Shown: positions 27,936 to 37,747, numbered from the stretch's first letter. The stretch: 64,000 nucleotides of DNA from Lachnospiraceae bacterium AB2028 (GCA_000621425.1 JHYJ01000008.1:186001-250000); one strand, 5' to 3'. Notes: generated by a model not told the origin, from the letters alone. Numbers and translations are program-made.

Positions 27936-28394
27936 TTACTGATCTGTCAGCACCTTCTCCGCATATGAGCAAAGCGGGATCACCCGCATTTTCCTCTTCT
28001 CAGCCGTTTCCACTACCTTATATACCAGGCGCTTGGCAATATCTTTGCCCCTGTAGTCAGGATTCACACCTGTATGAACTATGGTCCAGGCATCATCTGA
28101 AACATCATAAGAGCACTCGCCGATCTCCCTGTCGCCATCAAAAGCTATGCTCCGGTTTTCATCTTCGGAAAATACTACACGGATGTCATGATTATATACG
28201 CAGCTGAGCGCTCCCGAAGGGCATTTTGATATTGCACGCCACAACCTCGGATTCGACGTGGCATTCACATCTATCCAAGGGCGCTTGTTACGGTCAAAAG
28301 CCTGAGGCGCACCGTGCACGCACTCTTTCGCATGGCGGCACTTTTCGGAATCCCAGAAGACTGTTATGTCATTATTTTCATATATTCTGTGCAT
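27936..28394 (-). CDS. Fer4_19 iron-sulfur domain fused to a GNAT-type acetyltransferase domain
   Basis: The 152-residue protein starts with a divergent monocluster ferredoxin-like domain (residues about 10-70) with WDSEKCRHAKECVHG and ISKCPSGALSC. The C-terminal part (about 72-152) is a short Acetyltransf_CG-type GNAT: IGECSYDVSDDAWTIVHTGV and PDYRGKDIAKRLVYKVVE, with the CoA-binding RGKDIAK. Substrate and role are unknown. It lies 18 bases after a CgeB-type transferase gene. Confidence 0.75.
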   Translation of the reverse strand: MHRIYENNDITVFWDSEKCRHAKECVHGAPQAFDRNKRPWIDVNATSNPRLWRAISKCPSGALSCVYNHDIRVVFSEDENRSIAFDGDREIGECSYDVSDDAWTIVHTGVNPDYRGKDIAKRLVYKVVETAEKRKMRVIPLCSYAEKVLTDQ

Positions 28395-28411
28395 AAATCC
28401 TCACCCTTACC

Positions 28412-29596
28412 CTATAGCGTTGAATTCACCGTCCGTATCATCTCTGCAATCCTTGCATCGTAGGTATGCTCGGCTTTTGTACGCTCATACCCATGCAATG
28501 CAATAGCCTTCCGTTCCGCATCATGCTCAAGGTAATATCCGATCTTGTCGATAAGTTCCTCCTGCGATGTGAAATACTCCGTTTCCACTCCCGGCTCATA
28601 GAGTTCCGGCAGTTCCTCCTGCCAATTAGTCATCAAAAAGCCTCCGCAGCCGCATATGTCATACACGCGCAGCGACAGGCCTGTCGCAATTGGGCGCATA
28701 GTTATATTCAGATTGATCAGACTCTCGTGGAACACCAGCGGCATTTCGTTCTGTGAATTTACGCCCCCGTGATTTCTCACACCAGCCAGCTCATCGGTAT
28801 TGCTAAGCGTATAAAGGTCTACATCAAAATGTTCCGCCAGGGCATTCAACAAGCGCACTCTTTCCGTCTGCGCCAGTTCTGAACCGATAAAGGAATTGGC
28901 TATAAGATATTTCTGTGCAGCCTTATCTCCTTCGCATAGCGGCTGGTGCATATCCGGCACCAAAGGCTCCAGCTCCTTCATTAGTTCCTCAGTAAGCGAA
29001 CTTTCAATAAAATTAGCACCGTAAATCAAAAGCTGTGCTTCAACCAGGCCGCTTATATATCCCTTTGCAAAATCACTCAGACCTTTGATCTTTCTATAGG
29101 CGTTCTTTTCACTATACAGGGAACCCACAAATGATATCCCTGATGCAAATTTTTGCCGGTCAGAATCTGAAACGCTGCCAATAACCTTATCCCATCTGTC
29201 AGGATTCGTCGCAAGGGGAAGGTAAAATATCCCTTCCGGATTCCGTTCCCTGAAATACAAATACTGGGAACGGTCAAAGAGAAATACCCGGTTGCACTTA
29301 TTCTTTAACGATTTGGAAAACAAAGTCAGAACAGGAACGTCAACAGTCCAGCAGATGTATGGCACCTGCAACAGCTCACATATATCCGACAAAACAGGGA
29401 AAAAATTGATGGAAAAAACAAACAAAAAACTGTGATTCCGGATCAGTTCGGCAGTCTGCTCCGCCAGCTGCCCCTCCGAAAGATCATTACCGGAAACCTT
29501 AATATTTTTCTCCACCACAGTGATACCCAGCTTACCAAAAGCGGCTATCACATCAGGCTCACATATGGAATTATAACGGTAAAACAATATCTCCAC
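28412..29596 (-). CDS. CgeB/DUF3880-type glycosyltransferase (paralogue 1)
   Basis: The 394-residue protein is a GT-B-like transferase. The N-terminal half has VEILFYRYNSICEPDVI, FSINFFPVLSDIC, PYICWTVDVP and the RNPEGIFYLPLATN stretch. The C-terminal half has VDLYTLSN, NSQNEMPLVFHESLINLNIT, YDICGCGGFLMTNWQ and ELPELYEPGVETEYF. The GTG at 29596 is preferred because GGAG lies eight bases before it and paralogues begin with the same MKILxY segment. Three paralogues occur at 30793, 51714 and 59967. The family is linked to spore-surface and flagellar glycans. Donor and acceptor are unknown. Confidence 0.85.
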   Translation of the reverse strand: MEILFYRYNSICEPDVIAAFGKLGITVVEKNIKVSGNDLSEGQLAEQTAELIRNHSFLFVFSINFFPVLSDICELLQVPYICWTVDVPVLTLFSKSLKNKCNRVFLFDRSQYLYFRERNPEGIFYLPLATNPDRWDKVIGSVSDSDRQKFASGISFVGSLYSEKNAYRKIKGLSDFAKGYISGLVEAQLLIYGANFIESSLTEELMKELEPLVPDMHQPLCEGDKAAQKYLIANSFIGSELAQTERVRLLNALAEHFDVDLYTLSNTDELAGVRNHGGVNSQNEMPLVFHESLINLNITMRPIATGLSLRVYDICGCGGFLMTNWQEELPELYEPGVETEYFTSQEELIDKIGYYLEHDAERKAIALHGYERTKAEHTYDARIAEMIRTVNSTL

Positions 29597-29627
29597 GGCA
29601 GTCTCTCCATCAACAATCAATTAAAGA

Positions 29628-30629
29628 TCATATATCCGAATCCATTATATATTTCCAGAAAGTCCCTTGGGGATCGCTATCATCAGCTTTGTATGTCAGT
29701 TTATGAACATCACTCATTCCCTTTATCTGGTCCCATCTCTTATCTGTGTACTTGTTGAATAATTCATGCTGAAGTACATGACAAGGCTCATTACTAAACA
29801 TAGGAATGTTTCCATATTCCTCCGGAAACAATTTGCATGCCATAGTCATGAACAGATGCATGAAAAAATAATGCTTGGCTCTGTCCTCTTTTTGCCAGTA
29901 CGCGAAAAGCATTTCTTTCGTTGTTTCAAGCAGCATACTCTTCTTTTTAGACATCATGAACCAGTTATCGAAAATAATGAATTCACTTACGTTTCCTGCC
30001 CTGAACATGAACAGATCTTCCTGCTCCAGAAGTGGCACGATTCTTTCCGTTCCTGTTATCAATGCAGTTGAGTCAATCCATATGCCCCCCAGTTTTGTCA
30101 GGAGTTCCAGGCGGACAAGATCTGCGTAATGCGCCTTACTGATAGCTCCGCTTTTGTACTTATCCTGAATATATTCCGGAAGTTCTATATATTCGTTTAT
30201 ATTGCCATCATGCAAAACGACCACTTGTCGATCAAGTTTCGTTAATGACTGATAACAGCTTTTGACTATCTCCGGCGCGTTATCATACCCTTGAAACCAG
30301 CACCACCATATCGTATCTGCACAGGGGAGTGCCACATTCTGTTCAGAGTTGTTTCTGCAGCTCCTTCCTACCTCCATGTACTCACTTTCCAGATAACGGT
30401 ACATCAGAGAAATGGATCTTAAAAAGTCAAATTCTCTTAAGGCTTCCTTAGACTCCATATTCTTCAGAATGAGGAAAACCTCCATCTGAAAACGTTCATC
30501 TACGATTTCCGGATACTGTTCAACTATGGATGCTATCTTTTTCTGTACCTGGTCAGATTTCTTTTGCTCGATCAGATCCATACATGACGATAATTCACTG
30601 ACCAAATATTTTTCCTTATCCGAAAGCAT
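29628..30629 (-). CDS. Caps_synth / DXD-type glycosyltransferase
   Basis: The 333-residue protein has an N-terminal helical segment of about 85 residues, then a GT-A domain of the Caps_synth/Gly_transf_sug group: TIWWCWFQGYDNAPE, SKAHYADLVRLELL and GGIWIDSTALIT with the metal-binding Asp. Enzymes of this type add hexoses to polysaccharides. GAGG precedes the ATG by seven bases. It is first in a minus-strand group with the CgeB gene at 28412 and has its own promoter. Confidence 0.85.
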   Translation of the reverse strand: MLSDKEKYLVSELSSCMDLIEQKKSDQVQKKIASIVEQYPEIVDERFQMEVFLILKNMESKEALREFDFLRSISLMYRYLESEYMEVGRSCRNNSEQNVALPCADTIWWCWFQGYDNAPEIVKSCYQSLTKLDRQVVVLHDGNINEYIELPEYIQDKYKSGAISKAHYADLVRLELLTKLGGIWIDSTALITGTERIVPLLEQEDLFMFRAGNVSEFIIFDNWFMMSKKKSMLLETTKEMLFAYWQKEDRAKHYFFMHLFMTMACKLFPEEYGNIPMFSNEPCHVLQHELFNKYTDKRWDQIKGMSDVHKLTYKADDSDPQGTFWKYIMDSDI

Positions 30630-30688
30630 GAACGACCCTCACCATTTGTGTAATAGCCCGTCAACAACTACAATCGTAACTATAATCA

Positions 30689-30716
30689 ATTCTATCATAA
30701 TGTTTTTTATAAACAA
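30689..30716 (-). promoter_or_regulatory. Promoter of the Caps_synth-CgeB unit
   Basis: TTGTTT (30711-30716) and TAGAAT (30689-30694) are 16 bases apart on the minus strand. Confidence 0.5.
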
Positions 30717-30757
30717 ATCAAAATAAACCACATACTATGCAAAAGCCCTATTCATTC

Positions 30758-30766
30758 TGATATAAT
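30758..30766 (+). promoter_or_regulatory. Extended -10 promoter of the divergent CgeB gene
   Basis: TGATATAAT is a perfect extended -10, 26 bases before the ATG. The -35 is weak. Confidence 0.6.
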
Positions 30767-30792
30767 GAACAAAAAAGAAAGCAGGCAGACAT

Positions 30793-31980
30793 ATGAATAA
30801 TTATAAATGGCTTTTTTTCGGACAGCAGCTATCAGTTCATGAGGACATACTGTGGGGCGCAGTAGACAAGGGCTGGAATATTGAGCGCAGCGGCAGGCTT
30901 GTTCCCGACTGCGAATATACCGAAGAGGACCTGGAAGTTGTAAAAAAGGAACTTGAAAACTACAGCATAGCACTTACCATCAATTTCTCTGCTGTCGTTG
31001 CTGAGGCCTGCCACCTTTTAGGCCGTCCTTATGCCTGCTGGGTATACGACTGCCCCCAGAGAGCGCTCTACAGAAAGGAAGCCCTCTATGACGAAAATAT
31101 CATCTTTCATTTTGACAAAAAAGAAATAGCCCAACTGACCAGCCTCGGCATAAAGAACGTCCATTATCTGCCCCTGGCTGCAAATTTCTACAGGACAGCT
31201 ACCCTCAACATATCAGATTATGAAATAAAAAATATGCGAAGCGACATCTCGTTTGTTGGCAATCTGTACAACAACGCAGAGCTGACGTTGGCAATAGATA
31301 CGCTCAGCAAGCAATATCCAAATGAAAGCGCTGCGCTGAACGAATACATGGAATCCGGCCTACTGCACTGGAATAGCCGTTCAGCAGGTATCCCTGATGA
31401 TGATCCATTCATCAACATTTTCTTTAACAGCATGGACAAGACCAATATGGAATACTATCCCCATGCCACACCTGCTTTCTGGGTAAAGGGACTTCTTGCA
31501 AGAGAATTCACCCGCCGTGAAAGGTATGCTATCCTGACTGCACTGGCAAAAAAATTTAAAGCAGACATCTATACAAGCGATCCCGAAGCCGCAAAGGAAA
31601 TACCCATGCTTAAGGCTCACCCTTCTGTTGACTACGAAACCGGAATGTACAAAGTCTTCTTTGCATCCAAGCTGAATCTCAACATTACACTTAAATCAAT
31701 TGAAAGCGGTGTACCCCAGCGTATCTTTGACGTGATGAGCGTCGGCGGCTGCGTTATAACAAACTGGCAGCCGGAAATAGAAGAATTATTCAGGCCCGGC
31801 AAAGAAATACTATGCTACCATTCCATTGATGAACTCATGGATCTGACAAGCTTTTATCTTAATCATAACAAAGAAAGAACACGCATCGGCATAGCAGGCT
31901 ACCAGCATGCACAGAGAGAATACAACTATGGTGTTGCGGCCATGAAAATTGAAAAGATAGTCTCAGAATCTGTCGGTTAG
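30793..31980 (+). CDS. CgeB/DUF3880-type glycosyltransferase (paralogue 2)
   Basis: The 395-residue protein has the same layout as the gene at 28412: WLFFGQQLS, INFSAVVAEACHLL, PYACWVYDCPQ, NVHYLPLAAN, ADIYTSDP, YKVFFASKLNLNITLKSIES, VPQRIFDVMSVGGCVITNWQ and a C-terminal YQHAQREYNYGVA. It is transcribed alone, diverging from the Caps_synth gene. Its stop lies 19 bases from the convergent gene at 32000, with no terminator seen. Confidence 0.85.
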   Translation: MNNYKWLFFGQQLSVHEDILWGAVDKGWNIERSGRLVPDCEYTEEDLEVVKKELENYSIALTINFSAVVAEACHLLGRPYACWVYDCPQRALYRKEALYDENIIFHFDKKEIAQLTSLGIKNVHYLPLAANFYRTATLNISDYEIKNMRSDISFVGNLYNNAELTLAIDTLSKQYPNESAALNEYMESGLLHWNSRSAGIPDDDPFINIFFNSMDKTNMEYYPHATPAFWVKGLLAREFTRRERYAILTALAKKFKADIYTSDPEAAKEIPMLKAHPSVDYETGMYKVFFASKLNLNITLKSIESGVPQRIFDVMSVGGCVITNWQPEIEELFRPGKEILCYHSIDELMDLTSFYLNHNKERTRIGIAGYQHAQREYNYGVAAMKIEKIVSESVG

Positions 31981-31999
31981 TATCAAAATAAGCACTTGA

Positions 32000-34366
32000 T
32001 CATTCCCCCTCTGTCAGATAGAGCAGCTTACCTCCAGGCTTAACCAAAGTAGCAAATTTTGCCTTTGCATTTTCTGGGGAAACGAATCCGGGAGAATTCT
32101 CTGCCCCACCACCATAATCTATTATTCTTACAAACACATAATCAAACTGCGGCGGAATGCCACTTGCATCATCAGAAAGCAGTTTTGTTATATCCATCCC
32201 ATCATCTGAAGGATCATACTCAAAAATCGGCACATTTTTTACTGCATGTTTTATTTCAAGCGCAACAGCAGAGGTCCCACACACATACGCCTCTGGGAAA
32301 AGGAAGTTTACATGCGATAAGAAATTACCACTTCCACAATTGACCTCAAGAAGGGTGAAGTCCCTTTTTCTATCCGACCTTATTGAATTAATCGCACTAA
32401 GCTCAGATTTTAATATTATAGCCGCAACAAGATTATCATAGCCGTTCTTCTCAATACTATATCTATGATTTCTTTCAAGCGTTTCATTTATCTCAATCTG
32501 TGTTTTTTTATTAAAATTCACGCTTCCCTTGTGATATATAAAACTGTTATGCACAACTATCTGTCTGTAGCCTGCCTCATTTATTCTTACAGACAAATCA
32601 TCATCCTCAAAATAACCAGGTGAAAACGCCTCATCCAAACCACCAATCATGTCAATAACAGGACGCTTAATAATCATTGCGAAACCACACAGCCGGCTTT
32701 TCTCCTCGCATGGATTCTCCATATAAATATTATTTCGTTCAGCAAAATCAACTATTGCCGTTACATTCTCCGTCTTTAGCGATATCATCTGCTCATTCCC
32801 CGCATAAGACCCCATGCAGCCAGCTGCACCATTATCAAGGTCTCCATATAAACTATACCGCAACCAGAACAATGCATTATGTGTAAGCCTTGTATCATTG
32901 TTCAAAAGGAATATGTCATTGTCCGGGGATGAATATTGTATACAGCAATTGCATCCAGCTGGGAAACCCAGATTCTCATCGCAAAGCACCAGAGTTAAAT
33001 CATCGGAGATTTCCATAAGATAATCCCTGACAGAATCCGTAGATGCATTATCCGTTACCACCAACTCATACGAACCTGGTGCACAAGTAAATTTTATGCT
33101 CCTAATACACTCTTCCATATATAGTCTGCTATTATACGAAACAATACATATAGAAACCGGACGCACAGAAAAGTTAGATTCCTGTTTCAACTGCTCCATC
33201 CTAGCTTTATATTCAACTACCCGCTGTGCATCATCAGAGAGAAACGCCGCCTGTTCATAACAAAGATAAGCCTGATCCACATTACCTACACTGAACCTAT
33301 TTTCAGCAAGCGCCACAAGTACCCTATCCTCAGACAAATTCTTCGATGCACCTTCCACAGCGGTTTCCGTGGGATCGAGACCGTAACATCCCTTTGTGTC
33401 TCCCCAGACCTCTATGTAACCGCCATTAAACTCTTCCTGTGCAACTTCCAGCATCTTTCTTGCAGAAAGCTTTTTCTGATATTCCGGATTGTCGAAAAGA
33501 TTTTTATTATCCTCCCTTACAAACTGATTCTTTTCAAAGGATATGGCCTGGAAATCCTTAGCCAGCCACTCGTAATCCCTGTCACAGATCGTTTCTGGAT
33601 CAAAAAATTCCCCCCCCAGCCTGAATGAATGCCATTCACGAAGCTTATAATGATTCGGATCCGTAAATGCCACGTAGGTTCCATAGGTCTCAAATTCACT
33701 AAACCCACTGTCGCATATCTGCTCAGGTCTTATTGCGTGTATTATCTTTTCCCAGTATCTTGTACCAGGAATATTGTCATTTTCCTCAATCTTTGCAATA
33801 AGATCCTGCATTATAGCCTTATTAAAAAGCATATGTTCCGATATAAACGATCTGCCTATAATCTTTCTCATACCGGGAAGAATCTTTTCCAGTGTAGTAA
33901 AATACAGTGCATGGTACTCCTGCTTAACATCCAAATAGGGTAGTCCCGTCTCTTCCTGAAACATTGAAAATGGGGCGCATGGAATGGTATCACCATCCCA
34001 GACAAGATAGTACTCATCTTCACAGATACGCGAATACTCCATTTTAAGGAACTGCTGATAATACCAGCCCACGGCTCCCCGGGGAACAGGCTCACTTCCA
34101 AGCAACGGTTTCAAATGCTCGGCCATGCAGGCCCTTACGCTCTCAAACGTAAGCAGTTCATCCTCATGTACAAAACTCACATTACTGCCAAGTCCAGCCC
34201 TGTCCAGCTCATCCTCTATACCGTCACCGGATACAAAAAGCAGCCTGTCTGAAGGCATATTGGCCACCAATCTCTTATATTGATTTACAAGTCGTGGAAA
34301 ATCTTTTGGGGTAATTACAATTATTGTAGAATATTTCAATTTATCTTTATATACAGAGTCGCCCAT
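32000..34366 (-). CDS. Three-domain protein: DUF6492-like transferase, family 2 transferase and methyltransferase-like domain
   Basis: The 788-residue protein contains, in order, three parts. Residues 1-300 resemble DUF6492-type glycosyltransferases (STIIVITPKDFPRLVNQY, GWYYQQFLKMEYS, YLVWDGDTIPCAPF). A helical linker with a TPR-like repeat follows (330-395). Residues about 400-640 form a canonical GT2 (SICIVSYNSRLYMEECI, VTDNASTDSVRDYL, NLGFPAGCN, FLLNNDTRL, PGYFEDDDLSVRI). Residues about 665-788 look like a SAM-dependent methyltransferase (LLEVNCGSGNFLSHV). The C-terminal domain could be inactive. It follows rfbG by 13 bases and probably elongates the glycan containing that sugar. Confidence 0.8.
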   Translation of the reverse strand: MGDSVYKDKLKYSTIIVITPKDFPRLVNQYKRLVANMPSDRLLFVSGDGIEDELDRAGLGSNVSFVHEDELLTFESVRACMAEHLKPLLGSEPVPRGAVGWYYQQFLKMEYSRICEDEYYLVWDGDTIPCAPFSMFQEETGLPYLDVKQEYHALYFTTLEKILPGMRKIIGRSFISEHMLFNKAIMQDLIAKIEENDNIPGTRYWEKIIHAIRPEQICDSGFSEFETYGTYVAFTDPNHYKLREWHSFRLGGEFFDPETICDRDYEWLAKDFQAISFEKNQFVREDNKNLFDNPEYQKKLSARKMLEVAQEEFNGGYIEVWGDTKGCYGLDPTETAVEGASKNLSEDRVLVALAENRFSVGNVDQAYLCYEQAAFLSDDAQRVVEYKARMEQLKQESNFSVRPVSICIVSYNSRLYMEECIRSIKFTCAPGSYELVVTDNASTDSVRDYLMEISDDLTLVLCDENLGFPAGCNCCIQYSSPDNDIFLLNNDTRLTHNALFWLRYSLYGDLDNGAAGCMGSYAGNEQMISLKTENVTAIVDFAERNNIYMENPCEEKSRLCGFAMIIKRPVIDMIGGLDEAFSPGYFEDDDLSVRINEAGYRQIVVHNSFIYHKGSVNFNKKTQIEINETLERNHRYSIEKNGYDNLVAAIILKSELSAINSIRSDRKRDFTLLEVNCGSGNFLSHVNFLFPEAYVCGTSAVALEIKHAVKNVPIFEYDPSDDGMDITKLLSDDASGIPPQFDYVFVRIIDYGGGAENSPGFVSPENAKAKFATLVKPGGKLLYLTEGE

Positions 34367-34379
34367 TTATCTGCTCCCG

Positions 34380-35480
34380 TCATACCACACCATTACTGTA
34401 AAGAGAAATCTCCCGGTCCATTTCAGCCCGGATAACCTGTGAATCACCGCCGCCCAGCCATACTTTAGTCCAATTAACGGTCTCACTTATTGCGTCATTA
34501 ATATGCCATACCGGGTTCCATCCAAAAACTGACTTTATTTTTGAACAATCAAGCCGTAGGAAATTTGCCTCATGGGGCGCATTTTCCTCGGCCCGATCAA
34601 CCCAGTCTACCTTTTTATCAGCACCGCAGCTATTCCAAGAATCACAAAACATTGAAACAAGATTTCCTGTATTCACACAGTCACAGTCATCCGGTCCCAC
34701 ATTATAGTATCCGGCATAACTTCCATCTTTATACTGCGCTGCTGCAATCATCATATATGCAAATAGAGGCTCCAGCACATGCTGATACGGTCTTGTAGAA
34801 TATGGATTTCTCACATTTATCACTCCGTCTGTTGCTATCGCCCTTACACAGTCAGGAATGATACGGTCATTGCTGAAATCACCGCCACCGATCACGTTGC
34901 CGGCCCTGGCCGTAGACACTGCCACTCTTCCGTCAGTAAAAAATGAATTTTTATATGAATGGGTCACCAGTTCAGAGCACGATTTCGAATTGCTGTAGGG
35001 ATCGAAACCATCCAGTTCATCGCACTCCCTGTAGCCGTACTCCCACTCACGGTTTTTATAAACTTTATCTGTGGTAACATTAAGAAACGACCTGATGGAT
35101 GCGGTCTGTCTTACAGCTTCACAAATATTTACTGTTCCCATTACATTGGTGGAATAGGTCTTCACAGGATCCTTGTAGGAATCCCTGACTATCGGCTGTG
35201 CTGCCAGATGCAGGACTATTTCCGGTTTATGTTCATTGAAACTTTTCAGCAGGGCATCAAGGTCGCGGATATCAGCATAAATCTGATGCAGGCCTTTTTC
35301 TGATTCAAGATCTGCAATGACAAACAGTGACGGATCCGTAGGAGATTCAAGCGAATATCCTATAACCTCTGCCCCGAAGGAAAGAAGTATGTAGGTAAGC
35401 CACGCCCCTTTGAATCCCGTGTTTCCCGTCACGAGAACTTTCTTGTTACTATAAAAATCCTTTAACTCTGATATGTTCAA
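34380..35480 (-). CDS. rfbG: CDP-glucose 4,6-dehydratase
   Basis: The 366-residue extended SDR converts CDP-glucose to CDP-4-keto-6-deoxyglucose. It has the NAD motif VTGNTGFKGAW, VLHLAAQPIVRDSY, NVTTDKVYKN, the GYRECDELDG loop, and YSNSKSCSE in the catalytic YxxxK-like position. The start is a TTG with GGTGAG before it. It is the third gene of rfbF-rfbH-rfbG. The sequence is complete with no frameshift. Confidence 0.93.
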   Translation of the reverse strand: MNISELKDFYSNKKVLVTGNTGFKGAWLTYILLSFGAEVIGYSLESPTDPSLFVIADLESEKGLHQIYADIRDLDALLKSFNEHKPEIVLHLAAQPIVRDSYKDPVKTYSTNVMGTVNICEAVRQTASIRSFLNVTTDKVYKNREWEYGYRECDELDGFDPYSNSKSCSELVTHSYKNSFFTDGRVAVSTARAGNVIGGGDFSNDRIIPDCVRAIATDGVINVRNPYSTRPYQHVLEPLFAYMMIAAAQYKDGSYAGYYNVGPDDCDCVNTGNLVSMFCDSWNSCGADKKVDWVDRAEENAPHEANFLRLDCSKIKSVFGWNPVWHINDAISETVNWTKVWLGGGDSQVIRAEMDREISLYSNGVV

Positions 35481-35514
35481 ATTCTCACCGCCCCAATTTC
35501 TTCAATCGACATCT

Positions 35515-36861
35515 TTAAGAGAAAACCGCTGTGAGACACTTAACCATGTAGTCCATCTTTTCAGCCGTCATCCCCGGATATACACCTACCCAGAAAGCCT
35601 TCTCCATCACCCGATCCGTATTTTCAAGACTTCCCACTACACGGTATGCATCCGTCCCTCTGTATTCATCAAAACAAGGATGCTTTATCAGGTTACCGGA
35701 GAACAGCAGCCTCGTCTGAATATTATGAGCCTCCAGATATGCTGTTACTGCATTTCTTTCCTTACCCGCACTATCCTTGACCGTAAGCAGGAAACCGAAC
35801 CATGAAGGTGAGCTGTTCTCTGCTGCTTCAGGCAGAACAAGATATCTATCCAGCCCCTTTTCAATAAGTTGATTCCTGAAATACTCCCAGTTCTTCTTTC
35901 TCTTTTCAATAAACTCCGGGAACTTCTTAAGCTGCTCCACGCCAATGGCGGCCTGCATATCTGTAGCTTTCAGATTGTATCCGAAATGGCTGTATGTATA
36001 TTTGTGATCATAGCCCAATGGCAGTTCACCAAACTGTCTGTCAAATCTGTGGCCACAGACTCCGTCATGCCCGGACGGACAGATGCAGTCACGCCCCCAG
36101 TCACGATAGGATAGCAGCAGCCTGTGTAATACCGGATCATCTGTGTAGACAGCTCCGCCTTCGCCCATAGTCAGGTGATGCGGCGGATAGAAGCTTGATG
36201 TTCCTATATCTCCCCAAGTACCGGTATATTTAGTCACACCGTCAATGGTATACTCCGAACCCAGTGCATCACAGTTATCTTCCACCAGCCAGAGACCATG
36301 CTCATCACAGAACCTTTTCACAGCTGACAGATCAAAAGGATTTCCAAGAGTATGTGCTATCATAACAGCTTTTGTTTTAGGTGACAGTGCCGCCTCAAGC
36401 TGATCAACATCGATATTATACTGGGGTATGGTTATGTCCACGAATACCGGAACCGCACCATACTGAATGACGGGCGCAACAGTTGTAGGAAAACCGCAGG
36501 CCACTGTAATCACCTCATCACCGCGCTTAATACTCCTATCTCCCAGTTCAGGGGCTGTCAGCGCCATAAAAGCAAGAAGATTGGCAGACGAACCGCTGTT
36601 TACAATATGGGAATATTTAACGCATAAGAACTTTGACAAATCTTTTTCGAATTGATCTGAAAACCTTCCTGAGGTCAGCCAAAAATCAAGAGTCGCTTCC
36701 GTAAGGGCCTTCATCTCACATTCGTCAAAAACCCTTCCTGCATAGTTTATACGGTCGCCTTCCTTAAAACCTGTATCAGCAGTTTTGAATTCCCTGTAAT
36801 ACTCGCTGACCAGATCCAAAATCTCCTGTCTGGCTTCTTTTTCATCAGCCCATCTGTTCAT
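35515..36861 (-). CDS. rfbH: CDP-4-keto-6-deoxyglucose 3-dehydrase (RfbH/DdhC, E1)
   Basis: The 448-residue PMP- and [2Fe-2S]-dependent enzyme starts removal of the C3 hydroxyl to make 3,6-dideoxyhexoses. The site that binds PLP through lysine in relatives reads SFYPPHHLTMGEGG, with histidine in place of lysine, which is diagnostic of E1 dehydrases. Cysteines in RDWGRDCICPSGHDGVCG match the cluster loop. The ATG at 36861 follows GAGG by six bases; an ATG-like start at 36882 is less likely. The partner reductase (E3, DdhD/AscD) is not in the window. Confidence 0.93.
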   Translation of the reverse strand: MNRWADEKEARQEILDLVSEYYREFKTADTGFKEGDRINYAGRVFDECEMKALTEATLDFWLTSGRFSDQFEKDLSKFLCVKYSHIVNSGSSANLLAFMALTAPELGDRSIKRGDEVITVACGFPTTVAPVIQYGAVPVFVDITIPQYNIDVDQLEAALSPKTKAVMIAHTLGNPFDLSAVKRFCDEHGLWLVEDNCDALGSEYTIDGVTKYTGTWGDIGTSSFYPPHHLTMGEGGAVYTDDPVLHRLLLSYRDWGRDCICPSGHDGVCGHRFDRQFGELPLGYDHKYTYSHFGYNLKATDMQAAIGVEQLKKFPEFIEKRKKNWEYFRNQLIEKGLDRYLVLPEAAENSSPSWFGFLLTVKDSAGKERNAVTAYLEAHNIQTRLLFSGNLIKHPCFDEYRGTDAYRVVGSLENTDRVMEKAFWVGVYPGMTAEKMDYMVKCLTAVFS

Positions 36862-36904
36862 GTTCACCCTCACAATGCACAATTATCCATAACATCCTAT
36901 TTTA

Positions 36905-37681
36905 CTACTCCCACACCATCCAAGGTGCCCGTCCTTCCGCTATCAGCTCTTCAAGAACATTCTTTTGCCGTAGGGTATCCATGCACTGCCAAAATCCCTT
37001 ATGCTCATAAGACATCAGTTCACCTTCCTTGGCAAGTGCCTCAAGTGGCTCAGTTTCAAACGGGGTACTGTCTCCATCTATATAATCAATTACATCCCTG
37101 TTAAGCACCATAAACCCCGCATTTATGGGGTGGCCATCATTAACAAGTTTTTCCCTGAAAGAACGCACTACACCATTCTGCGCAATGTCAAGCACCCCCT
37201 TATCCTGTCTCTGTATAATTGAAGTAAGTGTTGCTTTCTTACCATGCGCATAATGAAAATCAAGAAGTTTCTTCAGATCCACATCACATACACCGTCACC
37301 GTATGTCATCATAAATGTATCTTCATCAATGTACTTCTTCACCCGTTTTATACGTCCACCTGTCATGGTATTGAGTCCGGTATCCACCACCGTAACCTTC
37401 CAAGGTTCAGTGTGCTTATCATGCACGTGCATCTTGTATTCTTGGGTCAGGTCAAATGTAATATCCGATGTATTGATAAAATAATCACGGAACCATTCCT
37501 TGATCTTGTTCTGCTTGTATCCCGCACAAATAATAAATTCGTTAAAACCATAGTGCGAATAGTATTTCATAATGTGCCAGATTATAGGCATACCGCCAAT
37601 CTCTATCATAGGTTTAGGCGTACGTTCAGACTCCTCTGATATCCTGGTACCTTCACCACCTGCTAGCAATACAACTTTCAT
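36905..37681 (-). CDS. rfbF: Glucose-1-phosphate cytidylyltransferase
   Basis: The 258-residue nucleotidyltransferase makes CDP-glucose from CTP and glucose 1-phosphate. It has VVLLAGGEGTRISEESERT with KPMIEIGG, MMTYGDGVCDVD, INAGFMVLN and KGFWQCMDTLRQKN. It is first in the rfbFHG unit, with a strong GAGGGGG site. Confidence 0.95.
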   Translation of the reverse strand: MKVVLLAGGEGTRISEESERTPKPMIEIGGMPIIWHIMKYYSHYGFNEFIICAGYKQNKIKEWFRDYFINTSDITFDLTQEYKMHVHDKHTEPWKVTVVDTGLNTMTGGRIKRVKKYIDEDTFMMTYGDGVCDVDLKKLLDFHYAHGKKATLTSIIQRQDKGVLDIAQNGVVRSFREKLVNDGHPINAGFMVLNRDVIDYIDGDSTPFETEPLEALAKEGELMSYEHKGFWQCMDTLRQKNVLEELIAEGRAPWMVWE

Positions 37682-37747
37682 ATAATCCCCCTCTTAACAC
37701 ATTTTCTCCGTGTTGTCTCGTATTTTATACTTTGATATTGTTTTATA

